Source of the DNA: Poindextera sp036494815
GTDB lineage: Bacteria > Pseudomonadota > Alphaproteobacteria > Caulobacterales > Caulobacteraceae
Direction of reading: 5' to 3'
Assembly (NCBI GenBank): GCA_036494815.1
Contig: DASXNV010000032.1
Coordinates: 186,001 to 250,000 of the forward strand
DNA: 64,000 nucleotides
Shown: positions 27,799 to 36,651 of the stretch, in pieces
Numbering within the stretch: the first letter of the stretch is position 1
Layout of the letters: every line of letters begins with the position of its first letter
The notes under the pieces: model-generated
The model's input: the letters and a program-made list of their open reading frames with translations, nothing else
Told to the model about the DNA's origin: nothing
Databases searched by the model: none
Program-made: the position numbers and the translations under genes

Positions 27799-28562
27799 CC
27801 CGGCTGGTCAATTTTCTCGCCCCCCTGCTTCTCATCATGCTTCTGCTGGGGGCGTGGGAGCTGGCCTGCCACGCCCTGGCTATTCCCAGCTATCGATTGC
27901 CGCCGCCGTCGCAGATTGCGGTCGCCACGGTCCAAAACCTGCCGCTGCTGCTGTCGGCGGCCTGGAACACCCTGGCCATGGCCCTCACCGCGCTGGTCTT
28001 CGCCAGCCTGATCGCCTGTGGCCTGGCTTTGGTAGTGGCGCTCAATCCACTATTGGAACGTGCGGTGCAACCCCTGGCCACCACGCTGCAGGTCACGCCG
28101 ATCGTCGCCATCGCGCCCTTGGTGGTGATCTGGGCGGGGCTGGATCATCCCCAGCGGGCGGTGGTCACCCTGGCTCTGGTGGTGGCTTTCTTCCCGATCT
28201 TTTCGGGTGCGGTCACCGGGCTCAAGGCCGCCGATCCAGACCTGGAACGCCTGTTCGACCTCTATGGCGCGGGCCGGGCGCAAAAGCTTGTCAGGTTGCG
28301 CCTGCCCTCGGCGGTTCCGTTCTTGCTGGAGGGACATAAGGTCGCAGCTGGTCTGGCCCTGGTGGGTGCGGTGGTGGCCGAATTCGTCGCCGGCACCGGC
28401 GGCGCGCAAGGCCTGGCCTGGCGAATTCTAGAGGCGGAGCATCGACTTGAGACGGCCAAGATGTTCGGGGCGCTGCTGGTGCTGGCGCTCATGGGGGTTG
28501 CGCTCTATGCGGCGCTGCAGACCGCGGAACGTGTAATTTTGCGGCGCTGGCGCGGGCGTTAG
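27795..28562 (+). CDS. ABC transporter permease (SsuC/TauC-like)
   Basis: A 255-residue inner membrane protein with about six helices. The EAA-like coupling loop reads LFDLYGAGRAQKLVRLRLPSA (split here around residues 155-175), where the cytoplasmic loop contacts the ATPase. The fold belongs to the BPD_transp_1 group linked to NMT1-type binding proteins. The ATG at 27795 overlaps the ATPase stop codon, completing a coupled three-gene importer operon. Confidence 0.92.
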   Translation: MTRLVNFLAPLLLIMLLLGAWELACHALAIPSYRLPPPSQIAVATVQNLPLLLSAAWNTLAMALTALVFASLIACGLALVVALNPLLERAVQPLATTLQVTPIVAIAPLVVIWAGLDHPQRAVVTLALVVAFFPIFSGAVTGLKAADPDLERLFDLYGAGRAQKLVRLRLPSAVPFLLEGHKVAAGLALVGAVVAEFVAGTGGAQGLAWRILEAEHRLETAKMFGALLVLALMGVALYAALQTAERVILRRWRGR

Positions 28563-28619
28563 GCGAGGGTTAAGCCGTCGCCCATAAAGCTTGGAGCTAT
28601 CGACGCCTCCGGATGATTC

Positions 28620-29381
28620 ATGCTCGCTCGCCATCGCCTCGCCATCCTAGCAGCGCTCGCCGCGCCGGTAGTGGCTCTGAGCGTGGCCGGAGCGGCCTGG
28701 GCCGGGCAGGACCGCTATGGTCCCCCCGCGGTTCGCGATGAAATTACCGCGTCTGAACCGTCGCCCGTGACGTATCTGAGCTGGCCCAGCAAGGCGGTGG
28801 CGTCGACCCCGGTCGTCGCTCCAGGCACCGCAACCATAGCCGCTCCGGCGGCGGTCACGTCACCAGCGCGCTCCGTCACCCTGCGCCCCTTGCCGACCAG
28901 CACCTACGGTCCGAAGCGCATCCGGCCTGACACCGACGCCCAGGCCTCTCTGGCCGCCCGGCCGCTGCGCCCTGCGGAGACGCTCGCCACCGCGACTCCG
29001 CGCCAGACGCCACGATCCGCGCCGCCGCATCGTCTCGCCGCTACGAGCTCGCGGGGGCCAGCGCTCCGGACCCAGCAGGCAGCGCCGGCTGTTCCCGAGG
29101 CTGGGCCAACCGCCGTCGCTCGCTCGCAGCCAGCTGTCGTCGCCACCAATGGTGAGCCGCCGCGCTTCTATTCGGTGCAGCGCCAGTTCGGCGTCAGCCC
29201 GGATCCCGTTCCGCTACCGGCCCAGTTTTTCGCCGACGGGGCGGCCACCGATCTCGCCGGCCCCCCGCCTCCGCCCGCGCCGCACCTGATCTCAGGTCAG
29301 AGCGCATCCTCCGCCGCCAACGTCCAACGCGCCAATGCGGCCGCCAACATCGCCGATGGCGATGCGACCACGAGCAACTGA
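28620..29381 (+). CDS. Secreted Pro/Ala-rich protein of unknown function
   Basis: 253 residues with a signal peptide (hydrophobic stretch 7-25, cleavage near AWA-GQ). The mature chain is rich in Ala, Pro, Ser and Thr, with no visible folded domain and no cysteines, and probably disordered in the envelope. A short ordered part may be RFYSVQRQFGVSPDPVPLPAQFF near 175-200. It lies 58 bases after the transporter and three bases before the DUF2336 gene, so the latter two are likely co-transcribed. Low-complexity composition makes homology hard to judge. Confidence 0.7.
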   Translation: MLARHRLAILAALAAPVVALSVAGAAWAGQDRYGPPAVRDEITASEPSPVTYLSWPSKAVASTPVVAPGTATIAAPAAVTSPARSVTLRPLPTSTYGPKRIRPDTDAQASLAARPLRPAETLATATPRQTPRSAPPHRLAATSSRGPALRTQQAAPAVPEAGPTAVARSQPAVVATNGEPPRFYSVQRQFGVSPDPVPLPAQFFADGAATDLAGPPPPPAPHLISGQSASSAANVQRANAAANIADGDATTSN

Positions 29382-29384
29382 CCC

Positions 29385-30479
29385 ATGTCCGGCCGCTCCA
29401 AACTGCATGACCTGATCGCCCTGGCGCAGGAGCCTTCCAGCACCCGCCGCCGGGAGTTGCTGCGCGAGGTCACGGACATGTTCTTCACCGGGGCCGACAT
29501 CACCCAGCCGGCGCAGATGGCGCTGTTCGACCATGTGATGACCCAACTCACCGGTGAGATGGAGGAAGAGGTTCGCGCTGAACTGTCCGGTCGCATGGCC
29601 GATGTGCCGCACGCGCCGCGAGGCCTCCTGCGCAAGCTGGCCAGTGACTCTATCGCGGTGGCCGAGCCGGTGCTGTCCCGCTCCCTCGGCCTGACCGACG
29701 ACGACCTGATCCTGGTGGCCAGGACCAAGGATCAGGGGCACCTGCAGGCGCTGTCGCGGCGGACGCACGTGCCGGAAGCGGTTTCGGACGTGATCGTGGA
29801 ACGCGGAGATGATACGGCCCTGGACGTGCTGCTGCGCAACGAAGGCGCGGTGCTGTCGCGCGCCGCCCACGAAGCCGCGGTCGACCGAGCAGAGGCCAAT
29901 CCGGAACTGCATGAGGCAGTGGTGCAGCGTCAGGCCCTGCCGGCCGATCTGCTCAACGAAATGTATTTTGTGGTCGAGGCCAAGCTGCGTGACCAGATCC
30001 TGGCGCGGAACGCCGAGATGGACCCGGCGGAACTGAACGCCGCCCTGGAGGCTGGGCGCAAGAGCGTCGCCACCCGCCATGGCGCCCTGCCGCCGGATTT
30101 CGCCGAGGCGGAAAAGGCGGTCAAGGCTCTGGTCTCAGGCGGCGGGATCAGCCCCACGGCCCTGGCTGCTTTTTTGCGCAATGGCGAGATCACCAAGTTC
30201 CTGGTGGCCCTGAGCGAGCTGGCGGACATCGATTTCCACACCGCCCGTCGGATATTGGACCGGCGCGAGCTCGACGCCCTGGCCATTGTTTGCAAGGCGG
30301 CCAATTTCGATCGCGCTCTGTTCCTGACCTTCGCCGTCTTGGTGCTGGGTCCGGAGGGCGGCGCCATGGGTCGCGCTCGCGAGTACGGCGATCTCTACTC
30401 GGACCTGACCCGCGACGTGGCCAACCGAACCATCCGATTCTGGCGTATGCGCCGCAATACGGGCGACCTGGCGGCGTAG
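29385..30479 (+). CDS. DUF2336 domain protein
   Basis: A 364-residue soluble, all-helical protein. The early SGRSKLHDLIALAQEPSSTR and the following helical repeat pattern (MALFDHVMTQL, RAELSGRMAD, LLRKLASDSIAVAEPVLSRS) match the alphaproteobacterial DUF2336 family as I know it. These HEAT-like proteins have no established biochemical role, though some members are linked to cell-surface or general stress regulation. It follows the secreted Pro/Ala-rich gene by three bases and is convergent with the 448-residue helical protein. Confidence 0.85.
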   Translation: MSGRSKLHDLIALAQEPSSTRRRELLREVTDMFFTGADITQPAQMALFDHVMTQLTGEMEEEVRAELSGRMADVPHAPRGLLRKLASDSIAVAEPVLSRSLGLTDDDLILVARTKDQGHLQALSRRTHVPEAVSDVIVERGDDTALDVLLRNEGAVLSRAAHEAAVDRAEANPELHEAVVQRQALPADLLNEMYFVVEAKLRDQILARNAEMDPAELNAALEAGRKSVATRHGALPPDFAEAEKAVKALVSGGGISPTALAAFLRNGEITKFLVALSELADIDFHTARRILDRRELDALAIVCKAANFDRALFLTFAVLVLGPEGGAMGRAREYGDLYSDLTRDVANRTIRFWRMRRNTGDLAA

Positions 30480-30482
30480 CCG

Positions 30483-30503
30483 CTGCGGTCAGTGCGACCG
30501 CAG
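30483..30503. terminator. Bidirectional hairpin between convergent genes
   Basis: CTGCGGTC (30483-30490), loop AGTGC, GACCGCAG (30496-30503): a perfect eight-base GC-rich stem. It sits between the stop of the DUF2336 gene (30479) and overlaps the last codons of the convergent gene (30489). There is no T-tract, but the position suits a shared terminator. Confidence 0.5.
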
Positions 30504-31835
30504 GTCTTCCAGTCGCCGCGCCGTGGTGTCGGCCAGGCTGCGCAGGCCATGCTCACCGAACACGTCGAGGGCGGCTGACAGGGCCAGGGCGCTGGCCGCG
30601 CGTTCGCCCCTGTCCTGGCCGGTAACCCCCATGCGGGCTTCATAAAGGCGGGCGAAATTCAGCTGGCGCACCGCCCAGCCGACCGGATCGCGGGTCGCGC
30701 TGGAACTGGCCAGTTCCTGGCGCAGGGCGGTTTCGGCCTCATTCAGACCGTCGAGGTCGCATGAGATTTCCGCCCGTCGGGCCATGCAGACGGCGCGGTG
30801 ATAGACCGCGTGGGCCCGCTCGAGCAGGGCCGGCTGGTCGGCCAGGACCAATAGGGCGCGGTCGTAGCAGCCGGCCGCCTGGTCATAGGCGCGGTCGCTG
30901 TCGGCGGCGTCGCCCAGCACCTGCAGCGCGCTGGCCAGGGTCTGCTGGCCATGGGCCCAGTCCAGCGGGCTGTGGTCGCAGCTCATCTGGTCGAGGGCTT
31001 CGGCCAGGTCGGCGATGGCGGCGGCGATTTCGGTGATGTCGGCTTCCATCTCCGCCAGAGCGGCGCGCGTGCCGCCGCGCAGCATAGAGGCGCGGGCCCA
31101 GCTCAGGGGTTCATAGGCCGGGTCCAGGGAATCCAGATCCTGGTTCAGGCCGGCCAGGGCCTGGCGCAGCAAGGCCGGCTCCTTCAGGCGCAGGCCCGCG
31201 ACGGCCAGGAGGTCGGCTCGGACGCGCCGGATCTCGGCGGCGGCGATGCGGGTGTCGGCGTGGCGGCGGGCGTGAGCCTTCATCACCTCCAGCGGGGCTT
31301 CGAAGCGGCGAGCCAGGTCCAGCACCGCGTTGCAGTCGCCGGTGGCCAGGAGGCGTCGGGCCTCGATCACTAGGCGGCCGCCGGTGGCCATAGCGGCGCC
31401 AATGCCAGAGCCGGCGGCCGTCTTGGCCTCGGTGAAGGCGAAATCGGCGGCCGCGTTCAGCCCTTCATCTCCGAACAGTTCAGCCCCGATCAGGGCGCAG
31501 CGGCCCTGCTCGCAGCGGGCCAGGGCCCAATAGCGGGGGCGTTGCAGCTGGTCGAAGCTTGCCGCCGCGCGCTCGGCCAGGGAGGCGGCCTTGCGCAGGC
31601 TGGCCGGATCGCCGGTGCGGCGGGCCAGTTCGCGCCAGACCACTGCGGCTTCCAAGAGGCGCTTGGCGGGATCCTTGGCGCTGACCCGCCCGGCGGCGAT
31701 CACCGCGGCGCGGCCTTCGGCGCGCAACATGTGCAGGTCGAGCAATTCCAGGAGCGTGGAGTCGCCCCCAGTCATACCGTCGACCGGGCCGTCAGACCGG
31801 AACAGACGCTTCAACTCACGGCCGAGTTCAAACAT
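30489..31835 (-). CDS. Helical-repeat protein of unknown function, CtrA box upstream
   Basis: A 448-residue soluble protein made of Ala-rich helical pairs from about residue 40 to the end, resembling TPR or SEL1-type solenoids (for example RYWALARCEQGRCAL, DPVGWAVRQLNFARLYEAR). There is no signal peptide or catalytic motif. Codon use matches the genome. Start ATG at 31835. A perfect CtrA box on the minus strand at 31923-31937 suggests cell-cycle-timed transcription. The helical-repeat character points to a scaffold or protein-interaction role; nothing more can be said. Confidence 0.75.
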   Translation of the reverse strand: MFELGRELKRLFRSDGPVDGMTGGDSTLLELLDLHMLRAEGRAAVIAAGRVSAKDPAKRLLEAAVVWRELARRTGDPASLRKAASLAERAAASFDQLQRPRYWALARCEQGRCALIGAELFGDEGLNAAADFAFTEAKTAAGSGIGAAMATGGRLVIEARRLLATGDCNAVLDLARRFEAPLEVMKAHARRHADTRIAAAEIRRVRADLLAVAGLRLKEPALLRQALAGLNQDLDSLDPAYEPLSWARASMLRGGTRAALAEMEADITEIAAAIADLAEALDQMSCDHSPLDWAHGQQTLASALQVLGDAADSDRAYDQAAGCYDRALLVLADQPALLERAHAVYHRAVCMARRAEISCDLDGLNEAETALRQELASSSATRDPVGWAVRQLNFARLYEARMGVTGQDRGERAASALALSAALDVFGEHGLRSLADTTARRLEDLRSH

Positions 31836-31922
31836 GAATGACGCCCCTCAAGGGAATACGTGCCACCCCGACACAAACAGGCCGGGTCCGGTCATTCATC
31901 AGCAAACCCGGAGCCGCTGTGC

Positions 31923-31937
31923 TTAACAAGTGGTTAA
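31923..31937 (-). promoter_or_regulatory. CtrA box (TTAA-N7-TTAA)
   Basis: Read on the minus strand the site is TTAACCACTTGTTAA, matching the CtrA consensus TTAA-N7-TTAA including the CC of the extended TTAACCAT half-site. It lies 88 bases upstream of the 448-residue gene, in a 173-base gap that also separates rsuA (which ends at 32009 and reads toward it). A GANTC site (GAATC, 31963-31967) lies further upstream. Confidence 0.65.
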
Positions 31938-32008
31938 CGCGAGATTTGCCGTCTCAACGGCGGAATCGGCGCAGAAATCGGGTTGATGCGCTGTATCGGC
32001 CAGCGCGA

Positions 32009-32743
32009 TCAGCTGAATAGCTGGGCGCGCTCGTCTTCGCTGAGGATCCGGTAGCGCCCGGCCGCAAGGTCAGCCGGCAGGTCCAGGGCGCCGATACGGT
32101 CGCGATGCAGTCCGGTGACGTGGTTGCCGGCGGCGGCGAACATGCGGCGAACCTGGTGATAGCGGCCCTCGACAATGGTCAGCCAGGCGGTGGTGGGCGA
32201 CATCGTGTCCAGCACGGCGGGGCGCAGGGGGGTGGTTTCGCTTTCCAGCATCAGGGTTCCGCTGGCGAACAGCGCCTGCTCGTGACCCTCCAGGGGCCGG
32301 TCGAGCGTGACGTGATAGCGCTTGGCCACATGAGCCTTGGGCGAGATCACCCGATGCAGGAAGGCGCCGTCGTCGGTCAGCAGCAACAGGCCCGAAGTGT
32401 CCACATCCAGCCGGCCGATGGTCGAGATCGCCGGATTGCGGCGACGCCAGCGTGCGGGCAGCAATTCGTGAACGCTGCGCCCGGCCTCCTTGTGGGAACA
32501 GACCGCGCCAAGCGGCTTGTGCAGGATCAGGCTGAGCGGCGGTGGCGGATCGACCGGGGCGCCGGAGATCCGCAGATGGGTGGGCAACTCCGAGGTGATC
32601 GCCAGCCTTTGGCCTGCGTCGTCCAGCGCTGTTCCATCCAGAGTCACGTCGCCAGCATCAACCAAGCTCTGCACCTCCCGGCGCGAGCCATAGCCCAGAT
32701 TGGCCAGCAGCCGGTCCAGGCGCATGGTCACGGGCTTGGTCAC
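32009..32743 (-). CDS. rsuA: rRNA pseudouridine synthase (RsuA family)
   Basis: 244 residues: an N-terminal S4 RNA-binding domain (about 7-60, MRLDRLLANLGYGSRREV) and a catalytic domain with the active-site Asp in GRLDVDTSGLLLLT. The family makes pseudouridine in rRNA, RsuA at position 516 of 16S rRNA. The GTG at 32743 overlaps the rsmC stop by four bases; the ATG at 32725 would give the more usual first residues MRLDRLL. It is the last of prfC-rsmC-rsuA. RluB/RluF-type targets in 23S rRNA cannot be excluded. Confidence 0.9.
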   Translation of the reverse strand: MTKPVTMRLDRLLANLGYGSRREVQSLVDAGDVTLDGTALDDAGQRLAITSELPTHLRISGAPVDPPPPLSLILHKPLGAVCSHKEAGRSVHELLPARWRRRNPAISTIGRLDVDTSGLLLLTDDGAFLHRVISPKAHVAKRYHVTLDRPLEGHEQALFASGTLMLESETTPLRPAVLDTMSPTTAWLTIVEGRYHQVRRMFAAAGNHVTGLHRDRIGALDLPADLAAGRYRILSEDERAQLFS

Positions 32744-33657
32744 TTGCGGGCTTCGAACAGCTTATAGCCGTTCTGCTGGCCCAGGGGTTTGACCGCGCTG
32801 AAGCATTCGGCCAGCACCGCCTCGTAGGGCATACCGATATTGGCCACCAGCCGGCAGGTTCCGCCGCGCTTGAGCGCCGCCGCAGCCCGGCGGATGAAGG
32901 TCTGACCCAGGCTGCGATCCTCGACCCCGGCGGCGTGGAAGGGGGGATTCATGACCACGAAGTTGAGGTCTGTCAGGGGCGGGGCCTCGCGCAGGTCGTG
33001 CTGCAGGAAGCTGGCGCGCGGGTCGGTGATGTTGCGGCGCGCGGCGGTGACGGCGCGGGCGTCCACATCGATCAAGGCTAGGCCTGTCACCTCCGGCAGG
33101 CCCAGCACGGCGCGGGCCAATACCCCGACGCCACAGCCGAAATCGGCGCCGCGTCCGGCCAGTTTCGGGGCCGAGGCGATCAACTGCGCGGTGCCGGGAT
33201 CTATGCGGTCCCAGCTGAACACGCCCGGCTGCGACCAAAGGCCAAGGCTGGGCGCGACCTGCGGGCCACCCTCGGCGATGGCGCAGTCGAGCCCGATAGG
33301 CGCTGCGGGACGATGGGTGATGCAGATGCGGTGGTGACGCCGCGCGGTTTCGGTGACAAAGCAGCCGAACGCCTCCAGCTCCTTGCGCAGGCGCGATCCG
33401 CCGCGGTCCTTGGGCGCCAGGGCGATCAATTCCCCACCCGCGCTCAGGGCGCGCAGGGCGTGGGCCAGGACGAAGCGGCGCTCGAGCACCCCCGGCGGCG
33501 CGAGCACCACCAGACGGGCGAGGCTGGCGTTGGCCGCGTCTTCAATGGCCTCGCGGCCGGGATGAAGGGGCGAGAAACGGCGCGCGGCGGCGGGCAGGTC
33601 CACGAGATCATGCCCGGGGTCGCCATAGACGCCCTGGTGTTTGGCCGGGTCGGTCAA
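32740..33657 (-). CDS. rsmC: 16S rRNA guanine-N2 methyltransferase, RsmC-like
   Basis: 305 residues. The C-terminal half is a Rossmann SAM-binding domain with GADFGCGVGVLARAVL and the base-binding motif MNPPFH, followed by the RsmC/RlmG-typical IRRAAAALKRGG. The N-terminal half is the degenerate, catalytically silent duplicate usual in RsmC. RsmC methylates G1207 of 16S rRNA. It starts with TTG three bases after prfC and overlaps rsuA, so three translation-related genes are coupled. Confidence 0.85.
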   Translation of the reverse strand: MTDPAKHQGVYGDPGHDLVDLPAAARRFSPLHPGREAIEDAANASLARLVVLAPPGVLERRFVLAHALRALSAGGELIALAPKDRGGSRLRKELEAFGCFVTETARRHHRICITHRPAAPIGLDCAIAEGGPQVAPSLGLWSQPGVFSWDRIDPGTAQLIASAPKLAGRGADFGCGVGVLARAVLGLPEVTGLALIDVDARAVTAARRNITDPRASFLQHDLREAPPLTDLNFVVMNPPFHAAGVEDRSLGQTFIRRAAAALKRGGTCRLVANIGMPYEAVLAECFSAVKPLGQQNGYKLFEARK

Positions 33658-33660
33658 GGC

Positions 33661-35262
33661 CTAGCCCCGTTCCTTGGTGCGCTCGAAGGCCAGCTTGGGG
33701 TAGCGCTCGGTGACGTAACCGATCTCCCAGCTTGACTTGGCCAGGAACACCACCTGGCTGTCGATGTCCTCGGCCATGGCCGTGCGGTGCGTGGACGCGA
33801 AGTCCTCGACCTCGGCCGGGGAGCCCACCACCCAGCGGGCCTCGGCGTAGGGGGCGGTCTCGAACACCACGTCCAGCTCGTATTCGCCGGCCAGGCGGTC
33901 GGCCATGACCTCGAACTGCAGCTGACCCACGGCGCCGACGATGAAGTCCGAGCCGATCACCGGGCGGAACAATTGGGTGACCCCCTCCTCGGCGAGGCCC
34001 TCCAGAGCCTTTTTCAGGTGCTTGGCCTTGAGCGGATCCTTGACCCGCACCCGGCGCAGGATTTCCGGGGCGAAGTTGGGCAGGCCGGCGAAGCGCAGCA
34101 GGCCAGTCTCAGAAAGACTGTCGCCGACGCGCAGGACCCCGTGGTTGGGAATACCGATCACATCGCCGGCGAAGGCGTCCTCGGCCAGTTCGCGGTCGGA
34201 GGCGAAGAACATGATCGGGGCGTTGACCGAGATCTGCCGGCCGGTGTTCTGCACCTTCAGCTTCATGCCGCGCTTGAACTCGCCTGAGCACAGGCGAAGG
34301 AAGGCGATCCGGTCGCGGTGGTTGGGGTCCATATTGGCCTGGACCTTGAACACGAAGCCGGTGACCTCCCCGTCGCCGGGAACCACGTGGGTTTCGGCGG
34401 CCGAGCGCGAGGCCTTCACCGCCTTGGGCGGCGGGGCGTAGGCGCCCAGGCCTTCCAACAGCTGGCTGACGCCGAAATGGCGCAGGGCCGAGCCGAAGAA
34501 GATCGGGGTCATGTGGCCTTCGAGGAAGGCCTGCGGATCGAACGGCTTGGCGGCTTCCTGGACCAGCATCGAGCCTTCCTCCAGTTCGCCCAGTTCATCC
34601 GGGTCGAGATGGACGGAGATGGCGTTGGACTTCAGCGCCACAGGAGCGGGATGGCCCTCGTCGTCGGTGGAGGACTTGCGGGCATAAGGCAAAAACTGGT
34701 TGCGGCGCAGGTCCAGCACGCCCTTGAACCGCCCGCCCGAACCCGCCGGCCAGTACAGTGGCGCCGGGTCCAGAGCCAGTTTCGAGGCGATCTCGTCGAT
34801 CAGCTCGAACGGGTCCAGCGCCTCGCGGTCCATCTTGTTGATGAAGGTGATGATGGGGATGTCGCGCAGGCGGCAGACCTCGAACAGTTTCAGGGTCTGG
34901 GGCTCGATGCCCTTGGCCGCGTCCAGCACCATCACCGCGGCGTCGGCGGCGGTCAGGGTGCGGTAGGTGTCTTCCGAAAAGTCCTCGTGCCCCGGTGTGT
35001 CCAGCAGGTTGAACATCAGCCCGGCGTGATCGAAGGTCATGACGCTGGCCGAGACCGAGATGCCCCGCTCGCGCTCGATCTTCATCCAGTCCGAGCGGGT
35101 GCGGCGCTGCTCGCCGCGCGCCCGCACGGCGCCGGCCGCCCGGATGGCCCCGCCAGTCAGCAGCAGGTTCTCGGTCAGGGTGGTCTTGCCGGCGTCCGGA
35201 TGGGAGATGATGGCGAAGGTGCGCCGGCGCGCGGCCTCGGCGGCGGGGGTGTGGATGCTCAT
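33661..35262 (-). CDS. prfC: Peptide chain release factor 3
   Basis: A 533-residue translational GTPase that recycles RF1/RF2 after termination. The G1 motif is SHPDAGKTTLTE, G3 is DTPGHEDFSEDT and G4 is INKMDREALDP, which with the RF3-specific RSDWMKIERERGISV and the domain II/III layout separate it from EF-G. The length is typical (529 in E. coli). ATG at 35262. It starts the prfC-rsmC-rsuA run. Confidence 0.97.
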   Translation of the reverse strand: MSIHTPAAEAARRRTFAIISHPDAGKTTLTENLLLTGGAIRAAGAVRARGEQRRTRSDWMKIERERGISVSASVMTFDHAGLMFNLLDTPGHEDFSEDTYRTLTAADAAVMVLDAAKGIEPQTLKLFEVCRLRDIPIITFINKMDREALDPFELIDEIASKLALDPAPLYWPAGSGGRFKGVLDLRRNQFLPYARKSSTDDEGHPAPVALKSNAISVHLDPDELGELEEGSMLVQEAAKPFDPQAFLEGHMTPIFFGSALRHFGVSQLLEGLGAYAPPPKAVKASRSAAETHVVPGDGEVTGFVFKVQANMDPNHRDRIAFLRLCSGEFKRGMKLKVQNTGRQISVNAPIMFFASDRELAEDAFAGDVIGIPNHGVLRVGDSLSETGLLRFAGLPNFAPEILRRVRVKDPLKAKHLKKALEGLAEEGVTQLFRPVIGSDFIVGAVGQLQFEVMADRLAGEYELDVVFETAPYAEARWVVGSPAEVEDFASTHRTAMAEDIDSQVVFLAKSSWEIGYVTERYPKLAFERTKERG

Positions 35263-35293
35263 GGGCGCGCGATAGCCCGCCTTGGGGCGTCTG

Positions 35294-35638
35294 TCACCCG
35301 CCTTGGGCGATGCGCTCCACCGGCTCGGTCAGGAAATGGCGTCCCTGGGTGTCTTCGATCTCCACCACCCACAGGTCCGGGTCGATCCGCGCGGTGCGGG
35401 TGACATAGGCGTCCAGCTCCTCCTCGGTGCGTCCGGGGGCTGGCTGCATCCAGAACCGCTCGCCGTCGCCGCGGGTGGCTTCGGCATAGAGGGCGACGGT
35501 TCCGGCCCGGCGGTCCACGGCCTTGACCAGCACGGCGCCCGCCCGCGCGTCGCCCTTGCGAGCCACCATGGCGAAGGCCCCGCCCTGTTCGGCGCGGCGG
35601 ATCAGCGCGCCGACCCAGATGTCTGTGGAAAGCAGCAA
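35294..35638 (-). CDS. DUF1491 family protein
   Basis: 114 residues starting with TTG at 35638. The order LSTDIWVGALIRRAEQGG at the N terminus and DPDLWVVEIEDTQGRHFL near the C terminus is what I recall for DUF1491, a small alphaproteobacterial family of unknown function. It lies 31 bases upstream of prfC on the same strand, so may be the first gene of that run. It is divergent from the secreted protein gene at 35724. Confidence 0.85.
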   Translation of the reverse strand: MLLSTDIWVGALIRRAEQGGAFAMVARKGDARAGAVLVKAVDRRAGTVALYAEATRGDGERFWMQPAPGRTEEELDAYVTRTARIDPDLWVVEIEDTQGRHFLTEPVERIAQGG

Positions 35639-35723
35639 GAAAGGTACGGCTCCGCTAACCGGGGGGAAAGGCGGTTCAGCCTATCCTGCCTGGCCCGAAG
35701 ATCTAAGCGAGAACCTGTCCCTC

Positions 35724-36641
35724 ATGCCAAGCCGCCGCGCCATAGTTCCGCCGCGGCTCTCGCATGCTCGCCAAGTCACGGCGGGTCTCGCCGCGGCCGC
35801 CCTGTTGATGTTGGTTCCGGCTGCGGCCCATGCCGGCCCGGCCGATCTCTATTACGAGCGTTCGGTGATGGCCGTCGCCAATCAGCGATGTGGTTTGTTC
35901 AACGCCGATCTCACCTCGGCGCTGGAGTCCGCCCAGGCCCAGGCGCGCGGCGCGGCTTTGCGCGCCGGCGTCGGCAATGCGGTTCTGGTGGCGGCCGGCC
36001 AAAGGGCCTGGAACCGCGCGGCTCAGACGCCCTGCGGCTCCAAGGATATCGCCATGGCCGCCGCCCGCGTGCGCGCGGCTTTTGATGGCTATTCCAGGCT
36101 GCAACAGATGACCTTTCCCGGGGACCTGTCCAGCTGGCGGGCCGATCGCATCCAGGCCCAGCGGACCATGACCTGGCGTCTGGCCCAGTCGGCCAGGTTC
36201 GGACAGGATCGTCTGAACTTCGGTCTCGCTGGCCAGGCTGGGGCCAGCGGCCTGATCGCCGTCGTCAGCTTCGCCGATGGCGCGCAACCCTATGCCGCGC
36301 GCCTGGTTCTGCGCGACGAGACGCGGGCGAGCCAACCTTGCCTGGGACAGGGCGGCCAGGGCCTGGCCGCACGGATGCCGCTGCCGGGCGCCAGACGCGC
36401 CTTCCTGGCCGAGGCCCGCTCCGACGCCGATAGCAGCCTGCTGCCCCACGGCGCGGCGTCTGGCGTCGCCTTCCGCTTTCCTCGCGCCGCAGCCGACGCC
36501 CTGGCGAACCTGGATCCGCGCGAGGCGGTGGCGGTGCAGTTTCTGTTCGAGGGTCAGGGCGGCGAGAGTGAGCGCACCGCCTATATCGAGGTCGGCGATT
36601 TCGCCGCCGGCCGGGCCTTTCTGGCCGCCGGTCAGCGATAG
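35724..36641 (+). CDS. Secreted protein of unknown function
   Basis: About 305 residues from the ATG at 35724, which begins a signal peptide (basic start, hydrophobic 17-33, cleavage near AHA-GP). The frame is open up to 35523, but that part overlaps the DUF1491 gene. The mature protein has Cys pairs (RCGLFN, TPCGSKD, QPCLGQG) that may form disulfides in the periplasm. I recognise no domain. It is convergent with divJ, ten bases apart. Confidence 0.75.
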   Translation: MPSRRAIVPPRLSHARQVTAGLAAAALLMLVPAAAHAGPADLYYERSVMAVANQRCGLFNADLTSALESAQAQARGAALRAGVGNAVLVAAGQRAWNRAAQTPCGSKDIAMAAARVRAAFDGYSRLQQMTFPGDLSSWRADRIQAQRTMTWRLAQSARFGQDRLNFGLAGQAGASGLIAVVSFADGAQPYAARLVLRDETRASQPCLGQGGQGLAARMPLPGARRAFLAEARSDADSSLLPHGAASGVAFRFPRAAADALANLDPREAVAVQFLFEGQGGESERTAYIEVGDFAAGRAFLAAGQR

Positions 36642-36651
36642 GTCCCAACCT

